Origin: Amycolatopsis vastitatis
GTDB lineage: Bacteria; Actinomycetota; Actinomycetes; Mycobacteriales; Pseudonocardiaceae
Assembly (NCBI RefSeq): GCF_002234595.1
Contig: NZ_NMUL01000038.1
Coordinates: 186,001-250,000 of the forward strand
Direction of reading: 5' to 3'
DNA: 64,000 nucleotides
A model generated the notes under the pieces. It saw nothing but the letters and a program-made list of their open reading frames with translations. It ran no database searches and had not been told where the DNA came from. Shown piece after piece: positions 44,463 through 57,763 of the stretch. Each line of letters starts with the position of its first letter. The first letter of the stretch is position 1. The position numbers were made by a program, and so were the translations under genes.

Positions 44463-44603
44463 CGGCTGTTCTCCCACTCTGCGCGTGGCGGACGGCGCCC
44501 CTGCCCGGGCGCGCTCACCGTGTCCGGCAACGGACAGTGCTCAGACTACGACATGCGGTTCATCAAGTGAACCAGGCACAAGGGCCTTGCCTGCCAGGGA
44601 TTA

Positions 44604-45701
44604 CTACTCAAATCGGAGTTCCTGCCACGTGCTTCCCCCGTTAGTGGTCCGGTACACGGCGGAGCCGCCGTAGGCGTCCGGCTGGCCGTCGACGACCACT
44701 CCGGTACCGGCGCCGGGGAAGTCGAGATCGGTCAGCGCGAAGCCGCGGTCAGGCAGTTCGGTCGTCGTCCAGGTGCGCCCGCCGTCGCCGGTGTGGTGCA
44801 GGAAGCCGACGCCGCCGCCCACGGCCGCGACCGTCACGGACGCCGGCGAGGCCGCGTCGAAACCCTGGTTGATGCCGGCGAACGGCGCCGCGTCGTTCCC
44901 GCCGAACACCCCGCCGAGCCGTGGTGCGTGCCGCAGCTCCCGCTCGGTCGAACCGGGCTGCGGCGAGCCGGGGCTGCTGCTGCACAACGCCACGACCTGC
45001 CGTTCGCGGACCCCGGCGAGCGACGCGACCGTTCCCCCGGGGCACGGCGGATCGGCCGGCGTGAAGCGGACACCGTCACGGGAGGTCCAGTACTTCTCGG
45101 TGCCGTAGTCCCCGCCGAGCGCGACCTGCAGGCCGCCGCCGACGGCCAGGTCGCCGTAGGTGAGGCCGCCGGTGACCGCGAACCCGGGCACCGGGGCCAG
45201 CACCGGCGAGGCGGCGGTCCCCGAGTACAGCCGGGTCGAGCCGCGGCCCTCGCCGTAGGTGGTCAGCACGGCGAAGACGCGGCCGCCGGTCTCGGCGATC
45301 TTCGAGAGGTAGTACGGCTCCCGCGCCCCGGCCAGGGCGACCGGTTGCCAGGTCGCGCCGCCGTCGCGGGTCACGCGCACGTGGACGCCGTCGTTGACGT
45401 AAGCGAGGCGGGCGCCGAAGGCCTTTAGCGCGACGTGGTTGTGGTTGTCCGGCAGCGGCATCGGCGGCGCGCCCAGCCGCCGCCAGTGCCGTCCCGCGTC
45501 GGTGGTGCCCAGCAGCGCCGGGCACCACGACTTCGCGCACGGCGAGTACCCGAGAACGTAGCCGGTGTCCGGGCCGGTCCAGCTCGTCGACGCCGGCTGG
45601 AATCCCCGCGGGACCACGGTTTCCGCGGTCGCGGGCGACGCGAAGGCGGCGAGGAGGGCGAGGACGGACACCAGCAGCGCTGCGCGCCGGGGAGCTCTCA
45701 T
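44604..45701 (-). CDS. Secreted BNR/Asp-box repeat beta-propeller protein
   Basis: 365 residues with a Sec signal (RAPRRAALLVSVLALLAAFA, cleavage near ATAE). Asp-box motifs recur: TTDAGRHWRRL, TRDGGATWQPV, TSRDGVRFTP, TGDGGRTWTTT and TTNGGSTWQEL, giving a beta-propeller like the sialidase or YCF48 folds, without sialidase catalytic residues. Probably a binding or scaffold protein outside the cell. Start is ATG 45701; a GTG two codons upstream is possible. Confidence 0.85.
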   Translation of the reverse strand: MRAPRRAALLVSVLALLAAFASPATAETVVPRGFQPASTSWTGPDTGYVLGYSPCAKSWCPALLGTTDAGRHWRRLGAPPMPLPDNHNHVALKAFGARLAYVNDGVHVRVTRDGGATWQPVALAGAREPYYLSKIAETGGRVFAVLTTYGEGRGSTRLYSGTAASPVLAPVPGFAVTGGLTYGDLAVGGGLQVALGGDYGTEKYWTSRDGVRFTPADPPCPGGTVASLAGVRERQVVALCSSSPGSPQPGSTERELRHAPRLGGVFGGNDAAPFAGINQGFDAASPASVTVAAVGGGVGFLHHTGDGGRTWTTTELPDRGFALTDLDFPGAGTGVVVDGQPDAYGGSAVYRTTNGGSTWQELRFE

Positions 45702-45764
45702 GATCACGGGGACGTCCCGCGCGGACCGGGGTTGCCCGCCCCGCGCGAGGTTCGGCCGCGCGGC

Positions 45765-46127
45765 TCAGCGGCCCGCGGCCAGCCGGGTGTCGAGCTCGGC
45801 GAGGTCGGCCACGAACCAGACGTCCTTGCCGCGGTTCGACTCCCGCACGACGTCGCGGAACACGGTGCTCGCCTCGACGTGCCGCCGGACGTCGCCGAGC
45901 ACGACCAGCCGGAAGCCGTACTGGACGATCTTCGAGAAGAAGTGCCCGATGAGCTTGGCGCGCATGTCGAAGAACCGCGCCGGGAACCGCTCGACCGGCA
46001 CGACGATGACGTCGGCGCCGAGCCCGTAGGTGGCGCCGACCAGGTCGGCGGCGTCCTGCTCGGTGGCCAGCTCCGGACCGTGCGCCGGCGCGTGCCAGAC
46101 CGGCACGCCGTGGCGGACGTCGATCAT
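45765..46127 (-). CDS. DUF4180 protein
   Basis: 120 residues. The family features are QDAADLVGATYGLGADVIVVP near the start, FFDMRAKLIGHFFSKIVQYGF in the centre and NRGKDVWFVAD near the end; a STAS-like alpha/beta fold is likely. Third gene of the operon with the HTH regulator and hydrolase, ATGA-coupled. Function unknown. Confidence 0.82.
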   Translation of the reverse strand: MIDVRHGVPVWHAPAHGPELATEQDAADLVGATYGLGADVIVVPVERFPARFFDMRAKLIGHFFSKIVQYGFRLVVLGDVRRHVEASTVFRDVVRESNRGKDVWFVADLAELDTRLAAGR

Positions 46128-46978
46128 GCGCGGACTCCGTTCAGGAACCCGGTGACGGCCTCGGCCCAGCCGGGGAGGAAGTGCCCGGCGTCGCCGGCCA
46201 GCCGGACGTCGGCGTCCGGGAGCGCCGCGCGCAGCTTCGCCGCCGCGTCACGCTGGTCGAGGAGGACGTCACGGGCGCCGAGGTGGACCTGCACCGGCAT
46301 CTCCAGTGCGCGCAGGCGCTCGACCGGGACCACCGGGATCGTCTCCAGCCGCGGCTTGAAGTGCTCGAACGTCGCCAGGGTGAACTCGCCGACCGCGCGG
46401 CGCCCCGGTTCGGCCGGGCCGCCCCCCGCGACCATGGCGAGCGACCGGCGCCGTCCCCAGTCGCCGAAGAGGCTGTAAAAGGCGAACTTGACCAGCGGCG
46501 CGGTCCGGCGACGGCCGATCCCGGCCGGGTTGACCAGCGCCAGCGCGGCGACCCGCCCGGGCCGGCGGAGCGCGTAGTCCAGCGCCCACCAGCCGCCGAG
46601 CGAGGTGCCGAGGAAGGCCGCGCGCGGCAGTTCGAGCGCGTCGAGGACGTCGTCGAGCCACTCGGCGTAGGCCGGGGACCCGAGCGGCGGCCGGGCCTCG
46701 ACGGTCCGGCCCGGTTCGCCGGGCGCGTCGACGGCGTGCACCCGCAGCCGGCCGGCGAGCGTGGCGATGTCCGGCAGCCAGTGCGCGGCGGTGCCGCCGG
46801 ACCCCTGCAGCGCGACGACCGGCGGCGCGTCCCCCGGGCCGGACACCACGGCGAAGGTGCCGCCGAGCCGGGTTTCCAGCGTGCGGCGCTCGGCCGGCAC
46901 GGGCCAGCGGTCCAGCAGCGCGTCGTAGCGTTCGCGGACCGCGGCCGCCCCGGCCGCCGACCGGTAGATCGCGGTCAC
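46124..46978 (-). CDS. Alpha/beta-fold hydrolase
   Basis: 284 residues. Oxyanion region VALQGSGGTAAHWLPD, nucleophile elbow AFLGTSLGGWWALD (GTSLGG, Ser about residue 119), Asp in VQVHLGARDVLLD and His in LAGDAGHFLPGW complete a catalytic triad. GTG start overlapping the HTH gene stop. No signal, so cytoplasmic. Substrate unknown; regulated together with DUF4180. Confidence 0.87.
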   Translation of the reverse strand: MTAIYRSAAGAAAVRERYDALLDRWPVPAERRTLETRLGGTFAVVSGPGDAPPVVALQGSGGTAAHWLPDIATLAGRLRVHAVDAPGEPGRTVEARPPLGSPAYAEWLDDVLDALELPRAAFLGTSLGGWWALDYALRRPGRVAALALVNPAGIGRRRTAPLVKFAFYSLFGDWGRRRSLAMVAGGGPAEPGRRAVGEFTLATFEHFKPRLETIPVVPVERLRALEMPVQVHLGARDVLLDQRDAAAKLRAALPDADVRLAGDAGHFLPGWAEAVTGFLNGVRA

Positions 46979-47400
46979 GTCAGGTTCTCCGTGACCGAGG
47001 CCACCCAGCGCAGCAGGTCGGCGCCGGCGGCGAGGTCGCCGAGCACGATGATCTTCATGGCGGAACGCTCCCCGTCGTAGATGGTTTCGACGCGCAGGGG
47101 CCGTTCGCCGCCGTCCCGCGGCCCGTTCACCGAGGCCACGACCATGGTGGCGATCCGGTCGGCCGCGGCCCGGTCGACGCCGCCGATCTCGGCGACGCCC
47201 GACAGCTCGGCGGTCGGCGCCTCCGCCCGCTCCGCGACCGGCAGCCCGGTGAAGGCCGCCAGGTCCTCGGCCGTGATCCGGTACTGCTTGCCGATCCGGA
47301 CCGCCTTGAGCCGGCCGTCCCGCACGTAGTTCCGGACGGTCCGGACGTGCAGGCCGAGCTTCGCGGCGACCTGTTCGACGGAGAAGACTTCCTGCGCCAT
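46975..47400 (-). CDS. Excisionase/MerR-type small HTH regulator
   Basis: 141 residues. The first about 55 residues are a helix-turn-helix_17 domain (FSVEQVAAKLGLHVRTVRNY, then RIGKQYRITAEDLAAF). The rest is a small alpha/beta domain (VETIYDGERSAMKIIVLGD) that may bind a ligand or mediate oligomers. AAGGAGG fixes ATG 47400. A 15-base inverted repeat starts 16 bases upstream, a probable autoregulatory site. Heads the hydrolase-DUF4180 operon. Confidence 0.83.
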   Translation of the reverse strand: MAQEVFSVEQVAAKLGLHVRTVRNYVRDGRLKAVRIGKQYRITAEDLAAFTGLPVAERAEAPTAELSGVAEIGGVDRAAADRIATMVVASVNGPRDGGERPLRVETIYDGERSAMKIIVLGDLAAGADLLRWVASVTENLT

Positions 47401-47415
47401 GACCCTCCTTGCGTT

Positions 47416-47457
47416 CCTCAAACTACCCTATCACGCACTCATTAGGGAAGTTTGAGG
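47416..47457. promoter_or_regulatory. Long inverted repeat, operator of the HTH operon
   Basis: CCTCAAACTACCCTA (47416-47430) and TAGGGAAGTTTGAGG (47443-47457) are 15-base inverted arms with one mismatch, 12 bases apart. Each arm likely binds one HTH subunit pair. Confidence 0.72.
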
Positions 47458-47552
47458 AGTAAGCGGTTCGCTCACCCGGGTGACGGGTATTCCCCAGTGT
47501 TGTTCCCGCTCGCCAGATACGTCCACATCGGACAGTCGAAAGGACGCCGACG

Positions 47553-47963
47553 ATGCCGTATCCCCCGCCCCCGGAGCCGTACGGAACGCCGTACGAGCCC
47601 GCGCCGGCCGAAGAGATCGTGGAGCGCACCCACCCGCGCATCCGGGTCGTGCGCACGATCAACGCCCTCATCCACCTCGTCTGCGCGGTGTTCGCGCTGG
47701 TCCTGGCCGTGCACATCGTGCTGGTGCTGGGTTCGGCGAACTCGTCGAACGGCTTCGCGCACCTGATCTCGGAGTGGTCGGCGGGCGTGTCGCTCGGCCT
47801 GCGCAACCTCTTCACGCCGGACTCGGAGGGGCTGCGGACGTTCCTCAACGACGGTCTCGCCGCCGTCATCTGGCTCGTCATCGGCGCGATCCTGACCGAC
47901 GTCATCACCCGCATCGGCGTGCCCGGCCCCCGGCGCGTCTGGTACCGGCGCAGCTACCGCTGA
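47553..47963 (+). CDS. Small two-helix membrane protein
   Basis: 136 residues. A Pro-rich cytoplasmic N-terminus (MPYPPPPEPYGTPY), a hydrophobic helix INALIHLVCAVFALVLAVHIV (about 38-60), an extracytoplasmic loop and a second helix DGLAAVIWLVIGAILTDVI (about 98-120), then a basic tail RRVWYRRSYR. Related proteins occur widely in actinomycetes without known function. A very strong terminator follows. Confidence 0.75.
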   Translation: MPYPPPPEPYGTPYEPAPAEEIVERTHPRIRVVRTINALIHLVCAVFALVLAVHIVLVLGSANSSNGFAHLISEWSAGVSLGLRNLFTPDSEGLRTFLNDGLAAVIWLVIGAILTDVITRIGVPGPRRVWYRRSYR

Positions 47964-47968
47964 CGCCG

Positions 47969-48010
47969 AAAGAAGGCCTCCCCGACATCGACGTCGGGGA
48001 GGCCTTCTTT
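47969..48010. terminator. Perfect 18-base hairpin terminator
   Basis: 47969-47986 and 47993-48010 are exact inverted repeats around an ATCGAC loop; arms begin AAAG and end CTTT, so the hairpin has an A-tract/T-tract and can serve both the membrane-protein gene and the opposing small gene. Confidence 0.9.
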
Positions 48011-48020
48011 CACGTTCTGA

Positions 48021-48185
48021 TCAGCGCTGCGGCTGCTCGGCGGCCGGTTGGACCGGCTCCGGCTCGGGTTCGGGCAGGGCCTGGCCGGCGGGCTCGCCGC
48101 CACGGGGTGCGGGAACGCCCTCGGCGGCGATCGCGTCGAAGTGTTCACGGCACCAGCGGCCGTAGCGCCTTGCGTGCACAGTCAT
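48021..48185 (-). CDS. Small hypothetical protein with Pro/Glu-rich tail
   Basis: 54 residues. The first about 25 (MTVHARRYGRWCREHFDAIA) form a basic amphipathic helix with a single Cys; the tail PEPEPEPVQPAAEQPQR is disordered. GGAGG 6 bases before ATG 48185 supports translation. The open frame extends upstream to 48257 without a ribosome site. Not recognised. Confidence 0.5.
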   Translation of the reverse strand: MTVHARRYGRWCREHFDAIAAEGVPAPRGGEPAGQALPEPEPEPVQPAAEQPQR

Positions 48186-48312
48186 CGCGTCCACCTCCTC
48201 TCCACGGGCGATCCTCGTCACACCCTCAGCGTCCTCCGCCGGGATGCCGAAAGCCAACAGATTTAAGCGGGACTTAACACACGAAAGGGTGACAGTCCAC
48301 AGAGGACGCGGA

Positions 48313-48855
48313 TCAGCCCGCGAACTCCCGCACGACTGTCCGGCAGAAGGCCGGCAGGTCGTCCGGGTTCCGGCTGGAGACCAGTCCGTTGTCCACTACA
48401 ACCTCTTCGTCGACGACCGTGCCGCCCGCGTTACGGATGTCGGTACGGATGCTCGGGTACGACGTCAGCGTGCGGCCACGCACGACATCCGCTTCGACGA
48501 GCGTCCACGGACCGTGGCAGATCACGCCGACCGGCTTGCCGGCGCGCACGAAGTCGCCGGCGAACTTGACCGCGGCGGGGTCCGTGCGCAGGTGGTCGGG
48601 GTTCATCGTGCCGCCGGGCAGCAGCAGGGCGTCGAAGTCGCCGACCTCGACGTCGGCGACCTTCCGGTCCACCGGGAACCGGTCGCCCTTGTCGATGTCG
48701 CCGTTCATCGCCTGGATTTCGCCGGTGTCCAGTGACACCAGCTCGACCGTCGCGCCCTCGTCGAGGACGGCCTGGCGCGGCTTTTCCAGCTCGACCTGTT
48801 CGACGCCGTCCGCGGCCAGGATCGCGACCCGGCGTCCTTGCAGTGCGTTCGCCAT
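48313..48855 (-). CDS. DJ-1/PfpI-family protein
   Basis: 180 residues, class I glutamine-amidotransferase-like fold. The nucleophilic elbow is VGVICHGPWTLVEA (Cys about residue 106, His next to it), with the acidic partner expected in LQGRRVAILAADGVEQVELE. LLPGGTMNPDHLR is typical of PfpI/YhbO proteins, linked to stress and glycation repair. ATG 48855 starts the conserved domain. Confidence 0.9.
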   Translation of the reverse strand: MANALQGRRVAILAADGVEQVELEKPRQAVLDEGATVELVSLDTGEIQAMNGDIDKGDRFPVDRKVADVEVGDFDALLLPGGTMNPDHLRTDPAAVKFAGDFVRAGKPVGVICHGPWTLVEADVVRGRTLTSYPSIRTDIRNAGGTVVDEEVVVDNGLVSSRNPDDLPAFCRTVVREFAG

Positions 48856-48941
48856 GGGGCTCCTCCGTCGGAAAACTGGGTGCACGGGGGTAATTACCCC
48901 CTCGTCATGACGTCAAACCCAGTCCACAAAGGACAGTGCAA

Positions 48942-48992
48942 TGACATCCGGGGCTCCGCCCCGGGCCGGGGGCTCCGCCACCCGGACCCCCG
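48942..48992. repeat. Dispersed palindromic repeat, copy 2
   Basis: Almost the same as 1703-1755: TGACATCCGGGG, hairpin CCGGGGC (48949-48955)/GCCCCGG (48959-48965), then the second G-rich/C-rich hairpin. It lies just downstream of the SpoIIE-phosphatase stop, on the 3' side of a gene, as copy 1 does. Confidence 0.75.
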
Positions 48993-49001
48993 CAAGACGG
49001 C

Positions 49002-50555
49002 TTAGTCCGCACATTCCACGGCGAGCACGGCGATATCGTCATGCGCGGAGCTGCCGAGCCAGTCACGCACGGCTTGACGCAGCCGCCGCACGACCTCGCG
49101 GGCCGGCTCGCCCGCCGCGGCCGCGAGCACCGAGCGCAGCCGGTCGTCTCCGAAGAGCTCCGTCTGGTCGTGGCGGTTGCGGGCCTCGGTGATGCCGTCG
49201 GTGTAGAGCAGGCAGACGTCGCCGCGCTCGAGCCGCACCTCGGCTTCGGCGAACCGGGCCTGCGGCGAGATGCCGACCAGCGTGCCCGGGACCGTGACCT
49301 CCTCGACCACGCCCGACCGGCGGACGATCAGCGGCGCCGGGTGGCCGCCGGAGGCCAGCGTCAGGCCGACACCGCCGTCCGACGGGCGGGCCGTGCCGAG
49401 CACGAGGGTGGCGAACCGGCTGCTGCCGCCGGCGATGAGCAGCTCGTTGAGCAGCCGCAGCAGCGTGCGGCCGTCGCGTTCGACCATGGCGAGCGCGGTC
49501 AGCGCGTGCCGGACCCGGCCGGTCAGCGCGGCGGCCTCGGGCCCCTTGCCGCAGATGTCGCCGAGCACCAGGAACGCGCTGCCGTCCTCGTGGGCGAGGA
49601 CGTCGAAGAAGTCCCCGCCGACCGCGAGCACACCACCGGCCGGCTCGTACCAGGTCTCGAAGCGGGCGCCGTCGAGCTCGGGCGGGTCGACCGGGCGCAG
49701 CGTGGTCTCCAGGCCGCGGGTCGCCTCCTCCTGACGGGCGTAGCGCTGGGCGTTGGCCAGGGCCGTCCCGGCCGCCTTGGCGAACTCGACGACCGCGCGG
49801 AGCTGCCCGGCACCGAACTCGGGGTCGGCGCGGCGGCCCAGCAGCAGGGCGCCGGTGACCCCGGCGCCCACGTTCGGGCCGAGCGAAACGACCGAGATGT
49901 CGGCGTGGCCGGCGAGCCGGTCGGCGACGACCGGCGGCAGCGTGGCGACCTCGGCCGCGGGCACCGGGGCGAACTGCGGCCGCCCGGTGGCGCCGAACGT
50001 CGCCGCCAGCACCGGCGCGACCTGGGGCGGGACCCGCCGGATCCGGCCGTGGCCCTGCGCGGCGGGGCGTTCGCAGCTCCACCACTCCCACCGGCCGCGG
50101 GTGGTCGGCAGCAGCACGAAGACGGTCTCGGCCAGCGCCGACGCGGCCAGCTCGGCGATCACCCGGGCGGTGCCGTGGCGCCCGCGCGCGACCGCCAGCC
50201 GCGGACCGGCCTCGGCCAGGAAATCGCCCACGTGCCGCTGCGGGATCTCCTCCGCCGGGACCGTCCAGGCGTGCCAGCCGCCGGGCAGGGCGCGGATCCG
50301 GGCCGGACGACGGTGTCCGGCCAGTTCGACGTGGCCGGAGGTCTCCGCCAGTGGGTGCAAGCGCGGAGCTGCGTCCCCGGCCAGCGCTCGCGCCGCCGGG
50401 TTGGCCCAGCGCACCGCGCCCTCGGTGTCCTGCAGGAACACCGCGTCGCGCACGTCTTCGAGGACGGCCCGCCCGAAGGCGTCGAAGCCCGGCGGCCCGC
50501 CGTCACCGGTCATCGGCGGCAGGGCCGCCGACGCCGGGGCCGGTCGTGACACCAT
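49002..50555 (-). CDS. PAS-GAF-SpoIIE protein phosphatase
   Basis: 517 residues, soluble. A PAS-like sensor (about 25-100, FLQDTEGAVRWANPAA), a GAF domain (about 130-285) and a C-terminal PP2C/SpoIIE domain (about 300-515) with VGGDFFDV, LGDICGKGPEAA, LLYTDGITEAR and HDDIAVLAV. Such proteins dephosphorylate anti-sigma-factor antagonists in response to signals. Strong ribosome site GGAGG. Transcribed divergently from the HAMP-array kinase with 139 bases between, so the two may form one signalling module. Confidence 0.92.
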   Translation of the reverse strand: MVSRPAPASAALPPMTGDGGPPGFDAFGRAVLEDVRDAVFLQDTEGAVRWANPAARALAGDAAPRLHPLAETSGHVELAGHRRPARIRALPGGWHAWTVPAEEIPQRHVGDFLAEAGPRLAVARGRHGTARVIAELAASALAETVFVLLPTTRGRWEWWSCERPAAQGHGRIRRVPPQVAPVLAATFGATGRPQFAPVPAAEVATLPPVVADRLAGHADISVVSLGPNVGAGVTGALLLGRRADPEFGAGQLRAVVEFAKAAGTALANAQRYARQEEATRGLETTLRPVDPPELDGARFETWYEPAGGVLAVGGDFFDVLAHEDGSAFLVLGDICGKGPEAAALTGRVRHALTALAMVERDGRTLLRLLNELLIAGGSSRFATLVLGTARPSDGGVGLTLASGGHPAPLIVRRSGVVEEVTVPGTLVGISPQARFAEAEVRLERGDVCLLYTDGITEARNRHDQTELFGDDRLRSVLAAAAGEPAREVVRRLRQAVRDWLGSSAHDDIAVLAVECAD

Positions 50556-50694
50556 GCACGGACCTCCTGCCTCCGGACGGCTGTCGTACGGCTACCGCGT
50601 GAGCGGGCGGACTGGCTCGAAGTGTAGGGCGAAGCATGGCACGCTGGGTCGACGACCATGGCTGGCGCACGCGTGGTGGAGAGGGTCGGCACAC

Positions 50695-55356
<4,662 letters not shown>

Positions 55357-55460
55357 GGCTCTACCATTGAGCTACACCCGCGTGCCCCCGGAAGGACCCG
55401 GGTGCAACGCTAGCTTAGCGTGACCCGCTAGGCTGATCACACACCCCCCTGGGGGTGCAC

Positions 55461-55537
55461 CGGGATGTGGCGCAGCTTGGTAGCGCATCCGCTTTGGGAG
55501 CGGAGGGTCGCAGGTTCAAATCCTGTCATCCCGACCA
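55461..55537 (+). tRNA. tRNA-Pro (TGG anticodon), likely att site
   Basis: CGGGATG/CATCCCG acceptor, anticodon arm TCCGC-TTTGGGA-GCGGA (TGG), T-arm with TTCAAAT, encoded CCA at 55535-55537. The integrase gene ends 95 bases downstream, so its 3' half is the expected attB/attL of the island. Confidence 0.97.
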
Positions 55538-55631
55538 GTATTACTGCTTTGACCAGCGAAAACGGCGGGACTCCTCGTTCGCAGGAGTCCCGCCGTCTCA
55601 GTTTCCGTCTCAGTACAAGCCGTTATACGGC

Positions 55632-57092
55632 TCAAACCACCGCACGCAAGCCGGGCGGCTCCTCGTCGTCGTGGCCGTCCGCTGACGTCTTCGCGGCGTC
55701 CAGCAGTCGCTGCAGCTGGTCGATCAGCGAAGCGGCGTCCGGCTGCACGACGGGCGTCGGCGAGGGTGCCGGCGGCGCGTCGCTCCACAGGAAGTTCTCG
55801 ACCTGGTCAGCAATCTCGGCGACAACTTCGGTCGGCACGTGCATGTACCGTTTCGCGACCGACGCGTCGCCCCAGCCCATCACTTCCATGATCGCGGGCA
55901 GCGGAACCTTCAGGACCAGCAGCATCGTCGCCGCGGTGTGCCGCGCGTCGTGGAGCCGGGCGTCACGAACATTGGCCTCGGCCAGCAGCGTCTTCCACTC
56001 GTCATGGTCGGCGCGGGGGTCAATCGGTCGGCCAGTGGGCTGGGTGAACACCCATCCGCCGTCGTGCCACTCGGTGCCGGCGAACTCGCGTTCTACGTCC
56101 TGTGCCGCCTTGTGCTTGCGCAGTAGTCCGAGCAGCGGCCGGGGAATGCCGACGGTGCGGCGCCCGGCCTTCGACTTCACGTCGACTTCGCGAAGCCCGC
56201 CGCCGCGGCGCTTCGGGCAGGAGCTGGCATGCCGTACACAGTCCGACGGACAGCGCGGCGGACAGCTGGCGTGCCGAGTGCACGTCGGCGGGCACGGTGC
56301 GACCTTGTGAAGCCGCTCACCACACCGATGCGGGTCGCCGCAGCCGTGCTTCCACTTGTACCGCTGGAGCTGGCGAGGCGTACGGAGCAGGCCAGCGTCC
56401 AAATCGAGCCGCGACCACTTCAGGCCGAGCGCTTCACCGCGCCGCAGGCCGAGCGCGAGAGCGATCACGAATCGTGCGCCGTTGCGCCGGCCTCGAGCGG
56501 CAGCCAGGACTCGCTTCGCCTCGGCCGCGGTCAGCGGGATGATCTCGTCCTCGTCGACGCGCGGCGGCTTCGCGAGCTTCGCCGGATTCTTGGTCAGGTG
56601 CCCGCGGTCGACCGCCACACCGAAGGCTGTCTTCGCTGTGCGGTGGACCTGGTGTGCCGTTCCGGGCTTCGCCCCGGCGTCGGCCATCTTCGCGTAGAGC
56701 TTCTCCAGGTGCTCCGGCTCCAGCCTGCGCAGGCGGTGTGCGCCGAGCCCGGGAATCAGGTGCTTGTAGACCGCGACGCGGTAGCCGGCGAGCGTGGTTT
56801 CTCGCACGGACGGCGCCGCCACATTCTCGACCCAGTGCGTTAGCCACAGCTCGACCGTCCATGCCCTGGAGCCAGGTTTCGGAGCGATGCCGGCGTCTCG
56901 TTGCCGCTCGAGCTCACGAACTGCGGCGATCACTTCAGCCTCGGTCTTGCGCTCGACGTGCCGACGGTCCGGCTTCCCATTGTCGAGAACTCCCATCGTG
57001 ACGCGACCGTGCCACTTCCCGTCCTGACCGAGGTAAATACTGCTCGCCCCGTTCGGTGCGCGCGAACCTTCAATGCGTTTCCTGCGCGGCAT
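55632..57092 (-). CDS. int: Tyrosine recombinase (phage/AICE integrase) with Cys-rich insert
   Basis: 486 residues. An AP2-like arm-binding N-terminus (SSIYLGQDGKWHGRVTMGV), a SAM-like core-binding domain (about 80-165) and the catalytic domain with R217 (ALGLRRGEALGL), H381 and R384 (LHDARHTAA) and nucleophile Y416 (AKRYMHV). Between residues about 251 and 292 an insert carries eight Cys (HGCGDPHRCG, CPPTCTRHASC, CPSDC), a probable zinc module found in some actinomycete integrases. GTG 57101 is an alternative start. Coupled to xis, next to tRNA-Pro. Confidence 0.95.
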   Translation of the reverse strand: MPRRKRIEGSRAPNGASSIYLGQDGKWHGRVTMGVLDNGKPDRRHVERKTEAEVIAAVRELERQRDAGIAPKPGSRAWTVELWLTHWVENVAAPSVRETTLAGYRVAVYKHLIPGLGAHRLRRLEPEHLEKLYAKMADAGAKPGTAHQVHRTAKTAFGVAVDRGHLTKNPAKLAKPPRVDEDEIIPLTAAEAKRVLAAARGRRNGARFVIALALGLRRGEALGLKWSRLDLDAGLLRTPRQLQRYKWKHGCGDPHRCGERLHKVAPCPPTCTRHASCPPRCPSDCVRHASSCPKRRGGGLREVDVKSKAGRRTVGIPRPLLGLLRKHKAAQDVEREFAGTEWHDGGWVFTQPTGRPIDPRADHDEWKTLLAEANVRDARLHDARHTAATMLLVLKVPLPAIMEVMGWGDASVAKRYMHVPTEVVAEIADQVENFLWSDAPPAPSPTPVVQPDAASLIDQLQRLLDAAKTSADGHDDEEPPGLRAVV

Positions 57093-57094
57093 GG

Positions 57095-57346
57095 TCAGCA
57101 CCGCCCCGCTTCAGCGATAAGCCGCTCGATGTAGGCGGTCAGCTCATCGGCCGGCACTCGCCTGTAGCGACCGACCAGGACGCTGGGTACAACCTTGTCC
57201 TTCATGAGCGCGAACATGGTGGTACGGCTGACTGCGAGCCGGTCGGCGGCCTGTTCGACCGTCAACATCTCCCGAGGACCCGTCGAGCCTTGACCCGGGC
57301 TCACATCTTTCGCCACATGCAACGATGGGTGTTCTGTGTTCGACAT
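57095..57346 (-). CDS. xis: Excisionase (helix-turn-helix_17)
   Basis: 83 residues. The HTH_17 domain is EMLTVEQAADRLAVSRTTMFALM (about 26-48), then VVPSVLVGRYRRVPADELTAYIE. Binds att DNA to direct excision with the integrase, whose gene starts at or within its stop. Confidence 0.88.
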   Translation of the reverse strand: MSNTEHPSLHVAKDVSPGQGSTGPREMLTVEQAADRLAVSRTTMFALMKDKVVPSVLVGRYRRVPADELTAYIERLIAEAGRC

Positions 57347-57763
57347 GCAAAGAACCGTACTTTAAATCCAAAGGATTGAGGAGACTAATTCTCAGTTCAT
57401 TTCTTCGCTCCAATTTCCCAATTCTCACACGTCGAACGTGTTGCTGGTAAATCGCGAAAATTTGCGCAGAGCACGCGGTGACCACTCCAGCCGTGGGGAC
57501 GTCGGTCGCGGCCGGAGCGCCGACAACCAAGTGGGGGCACCCGCGGCGACCCGACCGGCTTCGCCACGGAACACCAAACGCGCAAGCTCCGCCTCGCAAA
57601 AGCGCACGTCCACGCCACTGAGATCTGCTACCGCTGGTCAGCTTGCCCTGGCCGTGATGTAGCAGTTGGAGGTGCCCAACTACTCTCACCACGTGCGAAT
57701 ATTCATCAAGGGTCAGCTTCGACAGCCCGCCGGTATCTCGTCTATCCACCGAGCCTGCCAGCG
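57347..57763. other. 417-base intergenic region of the island
   Basis: The first about 90 bases are AT-rich and should hold the xis-int promoter. No convincing gene; the position is where integrative elements carry replication or transfer genes, so these are absent. The last about 100 bases are duplicated before the second repeat-protein gene (see 57691-57763). Confidence 0.5.
57691..57763 (+). repeat. Duplicated leader, copy 1
   Basis: ACGTGCGAATATT at 57691-57703 recurs at 62445-62457; both are exactly 73 bases before the repeat-protein ATG, with further similarity (CCACCGAGCCTG) between. The promoter region was duplicated with the gene. Confidence 0.75.

Noticed and set aside
55442..55457. 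CACCCCC/GGGGGTG hairpin as a terminator
   Set aside because: Two-base loop and position directly before tRNA-Pro make a terminator unlikely; probably incidental.
57144..57749. 201-residue minus-strand frame across xis and the gap
   Set aside because: Out of frame with the clear xis gene and without recognisable features or ribosome site.
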